Shown one piece after another: positions 5,715 to 13,130 of a stretch of 13,756 nt of DNA. This DNA comes from Oscillospiraceae bacterium (GTDB lineage: Bacteria; Bacillota; Clostridia; Oscillospirales; Ruminococcaceae), in the NCBI GenBank assembly GCA_029068025.1, contig JAIEDJ010000365.1:1-13756 (forward strand). Reading direction: 5' to 3'. Within the stretch, counting starts at the first letter, position 1. Every line of letters starts with the position of its first letter. A program made the translations under genes and the position numbers. The notes under the pieces are model-generated. The model saw only the letters and a program-made list of their open reading frames with translations, was not told the DNA's origin and did no database searches.

Positions 5715-7037
5715 ATGGCATTCACAAAATCCTTGGCTGAGATGGAACAAAGCGTTCCGGACAGCGAAGCAAGAAAAAGACTTGCCGCGTTCTTCGATGA
5801 GGACAGCTTCAACGAGCTTGATAAGTTCCTGTCTGCGGACGGAGAAGTAAGCTCGGTCGCTGCGGGCTGCGGCAGAGTTGAGGGCACTCCTGTTTATGCG
5901 TTTGCGCAGGACGTGTCTGTCAAGGGCGGCGCGGTAAACAAGGCTGCCGCTCTCAAGATCAAGAGAGTATATGAGCTGGCGGCTAAGAACGGTTCGCCTG
6001 TCGTCGGATTCTTCGACAGCAAGGGCGGCGATATCAATGAGGGAATGGCTGTGCTCTCCGCTTACGGCGATATTATGAAGGCTTCCGCTAAGATCTCCGG
6101 AATGGTTCCGCAGATCGCTGTGCTGAACGGCGTTTGCGCGGGCTGTGCGGCTATGATCGCTTCTATGGCGGATATAGTTATCGCGACCGAGAAGAGCGAG
6201 CTGTTCCTTACGGCTCCGTTCAACAATGAGGACGGAAAGCTTGAGGGCGCAGGTTCGGCTCTCAACGCCGCAAAGTCGGGTGTTTGTCAGATCCTCGTAA
6301 AGGATGACGCGGAGGCTGCCGCAAAGGCAAAGCAGCTTATTTCCGTGCTCCCCGAGAACAATATTTCTCTGGCTTGCTACCCTGCGGCTCTGGAGAACAA
6401 CTCGGATATTTCCGCTTCCATGAACGGCATGGAGCTTATCAAGGCTGTTACCCAGGAGGGAAGCGTTATCGAGCTTGGAGAGAAGTTCGGTTCGGCGGCG
6501 TATACGGCACTTGGCGCTTTGGATGGGCTGACCGTTGCGTTCGTTGCTACCGATAAGGCGGCTAAGCTCAGCAGCGCTGACTGCGCTAAGATCGCGAGAT
6601 TCGTTCAGTTTGCGGATCTGTTCTCCATTCCCGTTGTAACGGTTATTGATACCGAGGGCTTTGAAGGCAGCTCGGCGGCGGAGCTTTCCGGTTCCGTTCG
6701 TGACTGCGCGAGACTTGCGCAGGTTTACGCGGCGGCTACCACTGCTAAGGTAAATCTTGTGAAGGGCAAGGCGTTCGGCGCAGCGTTTGCGGCGTTTGAC
6801 AGCGCTGATATGACTTTCGCCTGGGAGGGCGCGCAGATCGCGCCGATGGCTCCCGAGGCGGGCAAGGTATTCATGGGCGAGGAGCTTGTGACTTCTCCGT
6901 TTGCGGCGGCTTCTCTCGGTATGGTAGACGGCGTTATTGACGCTGCCGATACCCGCGCGGTCGTTGCCGACGCACTTGATATGTGCAGCGCAAAGAATGT
7001 AAATCCCGTGAGAAAGCACGCGAATTTCTCATTCTGA
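5715..7037 (+). CDS. Divergent biotin-dependent carboxyltransferase, MmdA/12S-like
   Basis: This belongs to the carboxyl transferase (crotonase-fold) family that moves CO2 between carboxybiotin and an acyl-CoA. Two repeated halves are visible. The first has FAQDVSVKGGAV (63-74), SPVVGFFDSKGGDINEG (94-110) and VCAGCAAMIASMADIVI (140-156). The second has FVQFADLFSIPVVTVIDTEGFEG (296-318), LVKGKAFGAAFAAF (348-361), FAWEGAQIAPMAPEAG (368-383) and PVRKHANFSF at the end, matching the usual KHGNIPL-type tail. It is only 440 residues, against roughly 510-520 for MmdA and the 12S subunit, and glycine-rich motifs are altered: AGCA where AGGA is usual, and APEAG where GPEGA is usual. The acyl-CoA substrate is therefore uncertain, and reduced activity or a structural role is possible. 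It is the first gene of an operon with a biotin carrier and a 5S/OadA-like subunit. Confidence 0.88.
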   Translation: MAFTKSLAEMEQSVPDSEARKRLAAFFDEDSFNELDKFLSADGEVSSVAAGCGRVEGTPVYAFAQDVSVKGGAVNKAAALKIKRVYELAAKNGSPVVGFFDSKGGDINEGMAVLSAYGDIMKASAKISGMVPQIAVLNGVCAGCAAMIASMADIVIATEKSELFLTAPFNNEDGKLEGAGSALNAAKSGVCQILVKDDAEAAAKAKQLISVLPENNISLACYPAALENNSDISASMNGMELIKAVTQEGSVIELGEKFGSAAYTALGALDGLTVAFVATDKAAKLSSADCAKIARFVQFADLFSIPVVTVIDTEGFEGSSAAELSGSVRDCARLAQVYAAATTAKVNLVKGKAFGAAFAAFDSADMTFAWEGAQIAPMAPEAGKVFMGEELVTSPFAAASLGMVDGVIDAADTRAVVADALDMCSAKNVNPVRKHANFSF

Positions 7038-7148
7038 TCAAAACCAAAGCAAGGCTAAGACAGTATCGGGCATCGGCTCGAGGCTGTCAAGACCGGCAAA
7101 GCGAAAGCTTCCCGGATCGCCAAGCAATTTATAATGATTATAACCACC

Positions 7149-7479
7149 GGCGGCTTCCGCAGCGCGACCGAGCACGCATTATCCGCTTCGCGGAAAACGC
7201 TAAAGCGAAGCGCAGGGAGCGAGGCAGGGGAAACGCGAAGCGTTTGCCCGGTGCGGAAGCTGCAAAATTACACGGCAGCTTTCCGCAGCGCGACCAAGCT
7301 GAGCAAAGCGAAGCGTAGGAAGCGAGGCAGGGGAAACGCGAAGCGTTTGCCCGGTGCGGAAGCTGCAAAATTACACGGCAGCTTTCCGCAGCGCGACCAA
7401 GCTGAGCAAAGCGAAGCGCAGGGAGCGAGGCAGGGGAAACGCGAAGCGTTTGCCCGGTGCGGAAGCTGCAAAATTACAA
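7149..7479 (+). repeat. Tandem 103-bp palindromic repeats inside the operon
   Basis: Two full units, 7274-7376 and 7377-7479, differ at only about two internal positions plus the last base. A third, divergent unit precedes them (7149-7273): its last 72 bases align with the others at an offset of 103, while its left part is about 22 bases longer. Each unit closes with GCAGCTTTCCGCA (7275-7287, 7378-7390) pairing with TGCGGAAGCTGC (7355-7366, 7458-7469). Inside is a tight hairpin, AAACGC-GAA-GCGTTT (7334-7348 in the middle unit), extended by GGG and CCC. Every unit would thus fold strongly in the mRNA. The array fills nearly all the 461-bp gap between two operon genes. It is REP/ERIC-like in form, and no known family is assigned. 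Confidence 0.9.
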
Positions 7480-7498
7480 TAAGAGAGGATTTGTTGTT

Positions 7499-7861
7499 AT
7501 GAAAAACTATGTTATCACCGTAAACGGTACTGCTTACGACGTTGTAGTAGAAGAAGCGGACGGCAGCGCTGCTCCCGCGGCGGCTTCCGCTCCCAAGGCG
7601 GCTGCTCCGAAGAAGGCCGCGGCTCCCAAGGCGGCTGCGGCGGCAGGCGGAACACCTATCAACGCGCCTATGAGAGGCACTATCGTGGACGTTAAGGTCA
7701 AGGTCGGCGACAAGGTTTCCAACGGCACCGTTGTTGCGGTTCTTGAGGCTATGAAGATGGAGAACGACATCGTTTCCGACAAGGACGGCGTTATTGCGGC
7801 TATCTGCGTAAACAAGGGCGATTCCGTTGAGACAGGCGCGCCGGTTGTTACACTTAACTGA
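7499..7861 (+). CDS. Biotin carboxyl carrier protein
   Basis: The 120-residue biotinyl/lipoyl-domain protein carries the mobile biotin for the carboxyltransferase partners. The C-terminal domain (about 51-120) includes PMRGTIVDVKVKVGDKV (57-73) and the biotin attachment motif EAMKMEND (83-90), with K86 the biotinylated lysine. A flexible Ala/Pro/Lys-rich linker (22-50) follows a short N-terminal beta segment, as in 1.3S and OadA/MmdC carrier subunits. The ATG at 7499 is preferred over an upstream in-frame ATG at 7457, because the latter lies inside the repeat unit and AGAGAGG sits just before 7499. It is followed 17 bases later by the 5S/OadA-like gene. As a free-standing carrier it resembles the transcarboxylase 1.3S subunit or MmdC rather than a fused OadA. 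Confidence 0.93.
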   Translation: MKNYVITVNGTAYDVVVEEADGSAAPAAASAPKAAAPKKAAAPKAAAAAGGTPINAPMRGTIVDVKVKVGDKVSNGTVVAVLEAMKMENDIVSDKDGVIAAICVNKGDSVETGAPVVTLN

Positions 7862-7878
7862 TCAAAGGAGAAACGACA

Positions 7879-9282
7879 ATGGCTAAATTGAAAATAACCG
7901 AAACCGTTCTTCGTGACGCGCATCAATCATTGCTTGCAACAAGAATGTCTATGGACGATATGCGTCCGATCCTCTCGACAATGGACAAGATCGGTTTTTA
8001 CTCGGCAGAGTGCTGGGGCGGCGCGACGTTTGATTCCTGCATCAGATTCCTTGATGAGGATCCGTGGGAGCGCTTGAGAATACTCCGCAAGGAAATGCCG
8101 AACACCAAGCTCCAGATGCTGTTCAGAGGACAGAATATGCTCGGATACCGTCACTATGCGGACGATCTGGTAGAGTACTTCGTTCAGAAGTCCATCGCGA
8201 ACGGTATTGATATCATCAGAATTTTCGACGCGCTGAACGATATACGCAACCTCGAGACCGCTATCAAGGCGGCAAAGAAGGAGCAGGGTCACGCTCAGGT
8301 CGCTATTTCGTACACACTCGGCGAGGTGTTCACTCACGAGTATTTCATGAATTACGCAAAGCAGGTTGAGAACGCCGGTGCTGATTCGATCTGTATCAAG
8401 GATATGGCGGCGCTGCTCACTCCTTACGAGGCGGAGAGCCTTGTAAAGGATCTCAAGAGCGCGGTCAAGATCCCCGTTCAGCTTCACACGCACTACACCT
8501 CGGGTCTGGCTTCGATGTGTATCATCAAGGCTGTTGAGGCGGGCGTTGATATGGTGGATACCGCTATGTCGCCGTTGGCTCTGGGTACATCCCACGCTCC
8601 TACAGAGTCTATCGTGGCTACGTTCAAGGGAACCGAGTACGATACCGGTATTGATCTCGTGGCGCTCAACGAGGTTCGCGACTACTTTATGAAGCTGCGC
8701 AAGAAGTACATCGACAGCGGACTGCTCGATCCTTCTATGCTGGCTACCAACACCAACGCGCTGATCTATCAGGTTCCGGGCGGAATGCTTTCCAATCTGC
8801 TGTCTCAGCTTAAGCAGGCAGGCAAGGCGGATCAGCTCGAGGAAGTGCTCAAGGAAGTTCCGAGAGTGCGCAAGGACAGCGGTTTCCCGCCGCTGGTTAC
8901 TCCGACCTCGCAGATCGTCGGCACACAGGCTGTGTTCAACGTTATCATGGGCGAGCGCTACAAGACCGTTACCAAGGAATTCAAGGGTATGGTCAAGGGC
9001 GAGTACGGAAGAACTCCCGTGGAGATCGATCCTGAGTTCCGCAAGAAGATCCTCGGCGATGAGGAGCCGATCACCTGCCGTCCCGCGGATAATCTCAAGC
9101 CCGAGTTTGACGCTATGAAGGAAGAGGCTAAGGAGTGGTGCGACGGTTCGTCCGTTGAGGATATCCTCACCTACGCGATGTTCCCGAAGGTTGCGCCGAA
9201 GTTCTTCGAGAAGCGCCGTGATAAGAAGCTCGGAATCGATGCTGATCACGCCGACAAGACAAACAAGGTTCACCCTGTTTAA
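7879..9282 (+). CDS. Oxaloacetate decarboxylase alpha / transcarboxylase 5S-like subunit
   Basis: The protein is a TIM-barrel carboxyltransferase of the OadA / pyruvate carboxylase B / 5S family, moving a carboxyl group between oxaloacetate or pyruvate and biotin. Over 467 residues it has the metal and substrate motif RDAHQS (12-17), the IDIIRIFDALND segment (110-121), the CIKDMAALL motif (172-180) with K174 the expected carbamylated lysine, and QLHTHYTSG (201-209), whose H203 and H205 are metal ligands. The conserved carboxyltransferase C-terminal (PYC_OADA-like) region follows from about 290, with GTQAVFNV and EYGRTPVEID. The C-terminal biotin domain found in fused OadA is absent, fitting a separate carrier encoded just upstream. 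AAAGGAG at 7864-7870 precedes the ATG. A terminator follows shortly, so it is the last gene of the operon. Confidence 0.94.
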   Translation: MAKLKITETVLRDAHQSLLATRMSMDDMRPILSTMDKIGFYSAECWGGATFDSCIRFLDEDPWERLRILRKEMPNTKLQMLFRGQNMLGYRHYADDLVEYFVQKSIANGIDIIRIFDALNDIRNLETAIKAAKKEQGHAQVAISYTLGEVFTHEYFMNYAKQVENAGADSICIKDMAALLTPYEAESLVKDLKSAVKIPVQLHTHYTSGLASMCIIKAVEAGVDMVDTAMSPLALGTSHAPTESIVATFKGTEYDTGIDLVALNEVRDYFMKLRKKYIDSGLLDPSMLATNTNALIYQVPGGMLSNLLSQLKQAGKADQLEEVLKEVPRVRKDSGFPPLVTPTSQIVGTQAVFNVIMGERYKTVTKEFKGMVKGEYGRTPVEIDPEFRKKILGDEEPITCRPADNLKPEFDAMKEEAKEWCDGSSVEDILTYAMFPKVAPKFFEKRRDKKLGIDADHADKTNKVHPV

Positions 9283-9306
9283 TAATCGGTATTTAATTAT
9301 AAAAAC

Positions 9307-9345
9307 AGACGATAGATGTGCTTGACATATTTATCGTCTTTTTTT
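9307..9345 (+). terminator. Rho-independent terminator after the carboxyltransferase operon
   Basis: AGACGATA (9307-9314) pairs with TATCGTCT (9332-9339), followed by a run of seven T (9339-9345). The loop is fairly long (17 bases). It lies 25 bases after the 5S/OadA-like stop codon. Confidence 0.75.
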
Positions 9346-9422
9346 CGCAATAGACGTTCTTAAAACGCTGAATGGTATCGTTTTCAGAAAATAGATCTGA
9401 AAATTTGTCATTTTATACAAAG

Positions 9423-9479
9423 AAAAGTTACAAAAAAATTACAAAAACTTTACAAACTTTTAAAAAATTACTTAAAAAA
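9423..9479. other. Phased A-tracts, predicted curved DNA
   Basis: A-runs centred near 9424.5, 9435, 9445, 9455, 9464.5 and 9476.5 repeat close to the helical period. Within them TTACAAA recurs three times at exactly 11 bp (9428, 9439, 9450). Such phasing bends DNA and may aid promoter or protein binding; the TTACAAA copies could also be protein sites. Confidence 0.6.
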
Positions 9480-9532
9480 TGTATAAAATAATATTGAATT
9501 GTATATGTGGCATAATAAAGCCAAGAGACAGT

Positions 9533-9561
9533 TTGAGAAAAATTAAGTTATTAAGTAAAAT
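9533..9561 (+). promoter_or_regulatory. Candidate upstream promoter of the ABC operon
   Basis: TTGAGA (9533-9538) and TAAAAT (9556-9561) are spaced by 17 bases. Start would be near 9568, placing the cre-like operator at about +24 to +37, a position where a bound repressor would block transcription. Confidence 0.45.
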
Positions 9562-9590
9562 ATATATCAATTTGAACAATGGACAAAATT

Positions 9591-9604
9591 TGAAAACGTT
9601 TTCT
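9591..9604. promoter_or_regulatory. cre / LacI-family operator-like site
   Basis: TGAAAACGTTTTCT contains the 12-bp perfect palindrome GAAAACGTTTTC with the central CG typical of CcpA cre sites and LacI-family operators. It lies between two candidate promoters of a sugar transporter operon, which fits catabolite or sugar-specific control. Which regulator binds cannot be told. Confidence 0.7.
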
Positions 9605-9637
9605 GATAATTGTGTGAAAATAAGTTTCAAAAAAGAC

Positions 9638-9666
9638 TTGCAAATTTCATAAAATTGTGTTAAACT
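9638..9666 (+). promoter_or_regulatory. Candidate main promoter of the ABC operon (extended -10)
   Basis: TTGCAA (9638-9643) and TAAACT (9661-9666) are spaced by 17 bases, with TG at 9658-9659 forming an extended -10. The cre-like site ends 33 bases upstream of the -35. Confidence 0.6.
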
Positions 9667-9677
9667 AACAATGTAAT

Positions 9678-9714
9678 CGAGTTGCGGATATATTAAAGGG
9701 ATCCGCAGATCTCG
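9678..9714 (+). other. 5' leader hairpin of the ABC operon
   Basis: CGAG (9678-9681) and TGCGGAT (9683-9689) pair with ATCCGCA (9701-9707) and CTCG (9711-9714), giving a stem with a small internal loop near the predicted transcript start. It may stabilise the mRNA; no riboswitch class is recognised. Confidence 0.5.
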
Positions 9715-9784
9715 ACATTAGATCCGAAGTCGTTCCGGGGCTTTGCCGCGAGAATGACGCAATCATTTTGGGAGGAATAAACCT

Positions 9785-11158
9785 ATGAAGAAAAGAATTT
9801 TGGCAGGCGTTCTGTCTGCTGCAACTGTTCTGACTTTAACTACAGGCCTTACCGGTTGTAAGGATAATGGCGCGGGTCATATCGATCCTGTATTTACTGA
9901 TGACGGCAAAAAGCTCAGAATAGCTTGCTGGAACTGGGAGTTCGCAGAGTACTTTGATGCTTTCTACGCTTCCAAGCTTCCCGAGGGCATTACCGTTGAA
10001 TGGGCACAGTTCCCGAACGAGGGCAAGAACTATCAGGATAACCTCGACCGTCTGCTCAAGGCAAACATTGACGCTCCCGCAGATGAGAAGATCGATATCT
10101 TCCTGGCTGAGGCTGACTACATCAAGAAGTACGTAAACTCCGACTACAGCCTTGATGTTAAGTCGCTAGGTGTTACCGATACCACCAACGCTTATAAGTA
10201 CGTTCTTGACGCGGCAACTACCGATTCCGGCAACGTTCTTAAGGGCGTTTCGTTCCAGGCTTGCCCGGGTGCGGTCATCATCAGAAAGTCCATTGCTAAG
10301 GATGTACTCGGCACCGATGATCCCAATGAGCTTCAGAGCAAGCTTGACAGCTGGGATAAGTTCAATGCGGTTGCTGCTGACGCGAAGGCAAAGGGCTATA
10401 TGATGACTCCTTCCGTTCTTGAGACCTACAGGGCGTTTGCTAACAACGCAACGACCTCTTATCTCAACGACAATAAGTTCGCTCCTACTGAGGCTTTCAA
10501 TAACTGGTTTGCACAGTCTAAGGAGTTTGTATCCAAGGGCTACACCCAGGTTTGTGATCTGTGGGATCCGCCCAAGGATAATCAGATGCTTGCCGACGGC
10601 AAGGCTATGTGCTTCTTCGGTCCGTCTTGGTACTATAACTTCTCTATGGGCACTGCTCAGAAGAACACCAACGGCGACTGGTGCGTAATTCAGGGTCCGC
10701 AGGCATACTTCTGGGGCGGCACATGGCTCCTTGCGGCTAACGGCACTGACAATTCCAGCCTTGTAAAGCAGATCATGAATGACTTCATGAATGATACCGA
10801 GCTTATGGAAAAGCTTGTTAAGGGTACCGGTATCAAGGAATGGAAGGACGGCAAGCCCACTTCCGCTGATCACTACAATCCTTGCTTCGCAAACAACAAG
10901 GCTATCATCAAGAAGTATGTTGAAGATGCTTCTTACGGCAACTCTTTCCTCGGCGGACAGAACGACCTTGCGGTTATGACCTCCGTAGCTGATAATATCG
11001 TATGGAAGAAGGAACTGCACACGATCTACGATCAGACCTTCAACGAAACACTTCCTAAGACTATGCTTGATTTCTTCAGCGGAAACGCTTCCGAGGAGGC
11101 TGCCTGGAACAAGTTCTATAATGAGCTTGCGACTGTTGACAGCAAGATCACTCACTGA
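9785..11158 (+). CDS. ABC transporter sugar-binding lipoprotein (CUT1 family)
   Basis: This extracellular solute-binding protein (family 1) would capture a carbohydrate outside the membrane and deliver it to the permeases encoded downstream. It has a lipoprotein signal peptide with lipobox LTGC and the lipidated Cys at residue 25. The mature part starts with a strand, KKLRIACWNWEFAEYFDAFY (41-60), typical of these proteins. Many Trp, Tyr and Asn residues in the second half (for example PSWYYNFSMGTA and YFWGGTWLLAANG) suit sugar stacking. The 457-residue length is normal. GGAGG lies 9 bases before the ATG. The ligand is not identifiable. A strong intergenic hairpin follows, which likely keeps its mRNA more abundant than that of the permeases. 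Confidence 0.93.
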   Translation: MKKRILAGVLSAATVLTLTTGLTGCKDNGAGHIDPVFTDDGKKLRIACWNWEFAEYFDAFYASKLPEGITVEWAQFPNEGKNYQDNLDRLLKANIDAPADEKIDIFLAEADYIKKYVNSDYSLDVKSLGVTDTTNAYKYVLDAATTDSGNVLKGVSFQACPGAVIIRKSIAKDVLGTDDPNELQSKLDSWDKFNAVAADAKAKGYMMTPSVLETYRAFANNATTSYLNDNKFAPTEAFNNWFAQSKEFVSKGYTQVCDLWDPPKDNQMLADGKAMCFFGPSWYYNFSMGTAQKNTNGDWCVIQGPQAYFWGGTWLLAANGTDNSSLVKQIMNDFMNDTELMEKLVKGTGIKEWKDGKPTSADHYNPCFANNKAIIKKYVEDASYGNSFLGGQNDLAVMTSVADNIVWKKELHTIYDQTFNETLPKTMLDFFSGNASEEAAWNKFYNELATVDSKITH

Positions 11159-11184
11159 TCAAATGCATTAGACCAATAATTGCG

Positions 11185-11210
11185 GAGGTAGGCTCCTTTC
11201 AGCCTACCTC
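11185..11210 (+). other. Intergenic mRNA-stabilising hairpin
   Basis: GAGGTAGGCT (11185-11194) and AGCCTACCTC (11201-11210) form a perfect 10-bp stem with a 6-base loop, 27 bases after the binding-protein gene. There is no T-run, so full termination is unlikely. Such hairpins often protect the binding-protein mRNA 3' end and allow partial read-through to the permeases. Confidence 0.75.
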
Positions 11211-11267
11211 TACGATTAATGGGAAATAGCTGACTTAGCTAAAAAATATGGAAGAGGGGCTGAAGCA

Positions 11268-12215
11268 ATGAAAAAAGAGCATAAATTGGTTAGTTATGCT
11301 AAGTGGGGTTATATCTTTATTGCACCTTTCTTTATCGTCTATCTGGTTTTCTCGCTTATTCCGCTTATTTCGACTTTCGTATACAGCTTTTTTGAATACA
11401 GCGACTCGGGACTTTCCGGTGCTACAATGGAATTTGCCGGTCTCAAAAACTATACCGATCTGTTCACGATGGGTTCTTCCTATAATAATGGTCAGATCAG
11501 TATTTTGTCGTATGCCGGAAACACGATGATCATGTGGATAATGGGTGCTGTTCCGCAGCTGTTGTTCTCGCTTATCCTGGCGGTCATCTTCACAAGCGCC
11601 AGACTGAAGATCAAAGGACAGAGGTTCTTTAAGACAGTAATTTATATGCCTAACCTGATCATGGCGGCTGCGTTCGCGATGTTGTTCTGGGCGCTGTTTC
11701 AGTTCGGCGGTCCGATAGACGCGGCTTTTGACTGGGTGGGAGATGCTTCACAGGGCAAGTTTGATTTCTTCAAAAACATCTGGTCAGAACGAACGCTGGT
11801 TGCCGTTATTAACTTCATAATGTGGTTTGGAAATACCACTATTCTGCTTATGGCGGGCATCATGGGCATTGACCAGAGCTTGTTTGAAGCGGCATCAATT
11901 GACGGCGCTACTTCCTGGCAGGTTTTCCGCAAGGTAACTATTCCGCTGCTTATGCCGATCATGGTCTATGTTGTGATAACCTCTCTTATCGGCGGTCTGC
12001 AGATGTTCGATGTTCCGCAGATCCTTACAAACCGCGGAGGAACATTAAATGGCAGCAAGACACTTATTATGTACCTTAACGACTTCGTTACCAATAAGCA
12101 ATACGGAGTTGCCGGTGCTGTCTCCGTTCTTGTCTTTATTATCACGGGCATTCTCAGCATGATCGTATTCAAAACAATGAATACAGGCGACAAGCCCAAG
12201 AAGAAAGCTAAGTAA
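11268..12215 (+). CDS. Sugar ABC transporter permease, MalF/UgpA-like
   Basis: This is a six-helix inner-membrane permease forming half of the translocation channel. The 315-residue protein has a first hydrophobic helix at about 14-38, an outward loop (about 42-80), and further helices near 85-110, 125-147, 178-199, 228-246 and 284-304. The cytoplasmic EAA loop, EAASIDGATSWQVFRKVTIPLLMP (207-230; key residues E207, A208, A209, G213), is the docking site for the ATPase. The tail is Lys-rich. It is preceded by an AGAGGGG-type site and followed 15 bases later by the second permease. Confidence 0.94.
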   Translation: MKKEHKLVSYAKWGYIFIAPFFIVYLVFSLIPLISTFVYSFFEYSDSGLSGATMEFAGLKNYTDLFTMGSSYNNGQISILSYAGNTMIMWIMGAVPQLLFSLILAVIFTSARLKIKGQRFFKTVIYMPNLIMAAAFAMLFWALFQFGGPIDAAFDWVGDASQGKFDFFKNIWSERTLVAVINFIMWFGNTTILLMAGIMGIDQSLFEAASIDGATSWQVFRKVTIPLLMPIMVYVVITSLIGGLQMFDVPQILTNRGGTLNGSKTLIMYLNDFVTNKQYGVAGAVSVLVFIITGILSMIVFKTMNTGDKPKKKAK

Positions 12216-12230
12216 GGGGAGGTATAAGAT

Positions 12231-13112
12231 ATGGGTACAACACATATTTCGACCGGTGAGACGAAGAGCTCAAGGGCTAAAACTACAGCCGCACGCGTGC
12301 TGTCGTATGCTTTCCTTATATTGGTCACTTTGATCGCGTTGTTTCCGCTCTATCTGCTTCTGATCAATTCGACCAGATCCCATGTTGAAATTGGTGAGAA
12401 ATTTTCGATACTTCCTTCGACATCGTTTATCACCAACTTCAAGAGTGCAACTATGAGCGGCGGACTGTTAAGAGGCATCATCAACAGCTTTATCATATCG
12501 GCTTCCGCGAGTATTCTCTCCTGCTATTTCTCGGCGATGACCGCTTACGGAATCCATGTGTATGATTTTAAGCTGAAGAAGTTTGCTTTTACATTTATCA
12601 TGGTCATCATGATGATACCGACGCAGATCTCTGCGGTTGGTTTTGTAAATCTGGTATTCAATCTCAACCTCAACGACACATTCGTTCCGCTGATCGTTCC
12701 GTCTATCGCGGCTCCCGCGGTGTTCTTCTATATGAAGCAATATATAGAAAGCTCCATGCCGCTTGAGGTCATAGAGGCGGCGCGTGTGGACGGGTCAAAC
12801 GAGTTCAGGACATTTAACACGATTGCTCTGCCGATGCTGAAGCCGGCGATTGCTGTTCAGCTGATCTTTGCGTTTACATCTGCATGGAATAACTACTTTA
12901 TTCCTATGCTGATCATTGAAAGACCCGAGAATAAGACTGTTCCGATGCTTATTGCTACGCTACGTTCGGACGTTGCGTCCGGCGGCGCGGCTGCGGACAG
13001 AGGCAATCTTTATATGTCGATCGTCATAGCGATCATCCCTATTGTAATTGTTTACATCTTTATCTCGAAGCACATCGTTCAGGGCGTTGCGCTCGGCGCT
13101 GTAAAGGGATAA
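12231..13112 (+). CDS. Sugar ABC transporter permease, MalG/UgpE-like
   Basis: This is the second channel subunit of the CUT1 importer, 293 residues long. A first membrane helix spans about 24-46, followed by a periplasmic-type loop and further hydrophobic segments near 82-106, 117-142, 150-168, 205-224 and 258-280. The EAA loop lies at 182-205, with EAARVDGS (182-189) and a following Pro-rich LPMLKPA. The SAWNNYFIPMLI segment (about 217-228) is typical of MalG-type proteins. AGGGGAGG lies just before the ATG. It closes the operon: a terminator follows and no ATPase gene is present, so a shared ATPase such as an MsmX/MsiK-type protein encoded elsewhere is expected. Confidence 0.94.
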   Translation: MGTTHISTGETKSSRAKTTAARVLSYAFLILVTLIALFPLYLLLINSTRSHVEIGEKFSILPSTSFITNFKSATMSGGLLRGIINSFIISASASILSCYFSAMTAYGIHVYDFKLKKFAFTFIMVIMMIPTQISAVGFVNLVFNLNLNDTFVPLIVPSIAAPAVFFYMKQYIESSMPLEVIEAARVDGSNEFRTFNTIALPMLKPAIAVQLIFAFTSAWNNYFIPMLIIERPENKTVPMLIATLRSDVASGGAAADRGNLYMSIVIAIIPIVIVYIFISKHIVQGVALGAVKG

Positions 13113-13130
13113 TTTTAATTGACAATTCGC

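Larger units (their letters stand above)
9346..9784 (+). promoter_or_regulatory. AT-rich control region of the ABC transporter operon
   Basis: This 440-bp stretch has no supported gene and is much more AT-rich than its surroundings. It holds, in order, a hairpin TTTTCAGA/TCTGAAAA (9381-9403), a helically phased A-tract cluster (9423-9479), two candidate promoters (9533-9561 and 9638-9666), a cre/LacI-type operator between them (9591-9604), and a leader hairpin (9678-9714) before the GGAGG ribosome binding site (9771-9775). Confidence 0.7.

Noticed and set aside
5460..7019. 519-codon open frame on the minus strand
   Set aside because: It lies antisense to the well-supported carboxyltransferase and shows no recognisable domain; its openness follows from the codon bias of the sense gene.
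7149..7479. CRISPR array
   Set aside because: The units are 103 bp long, contiguous and palindromic, with no unique spacers.
7134..7502. 122-codon open frame through the tandem repeats
   Set aside because: Its repeated Arg/Ala/Lys text simply reflects the 103-bp repeat; the strong start for the next gene is at 7499 and nothing supports translation here.
7927..9273. 448-codon open frame on the minus strand
   Set aside because: Antisense to the OadA/5S-like gene, rich in Arg/Leu/His as expected of a shadow frame, with no motif.
9322..9350. TTGACA in the terminator loop as a -35 box
   Set aside because: No -10 hexamer lies 16-18 bases downstream; the match sits inside the terminator hairpin loop.
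10166..11155. 329-codon open frame on the minus strand
   Set aside because: Antisense shadow of the binding-protein gene, with no ribosome binding site or motif.
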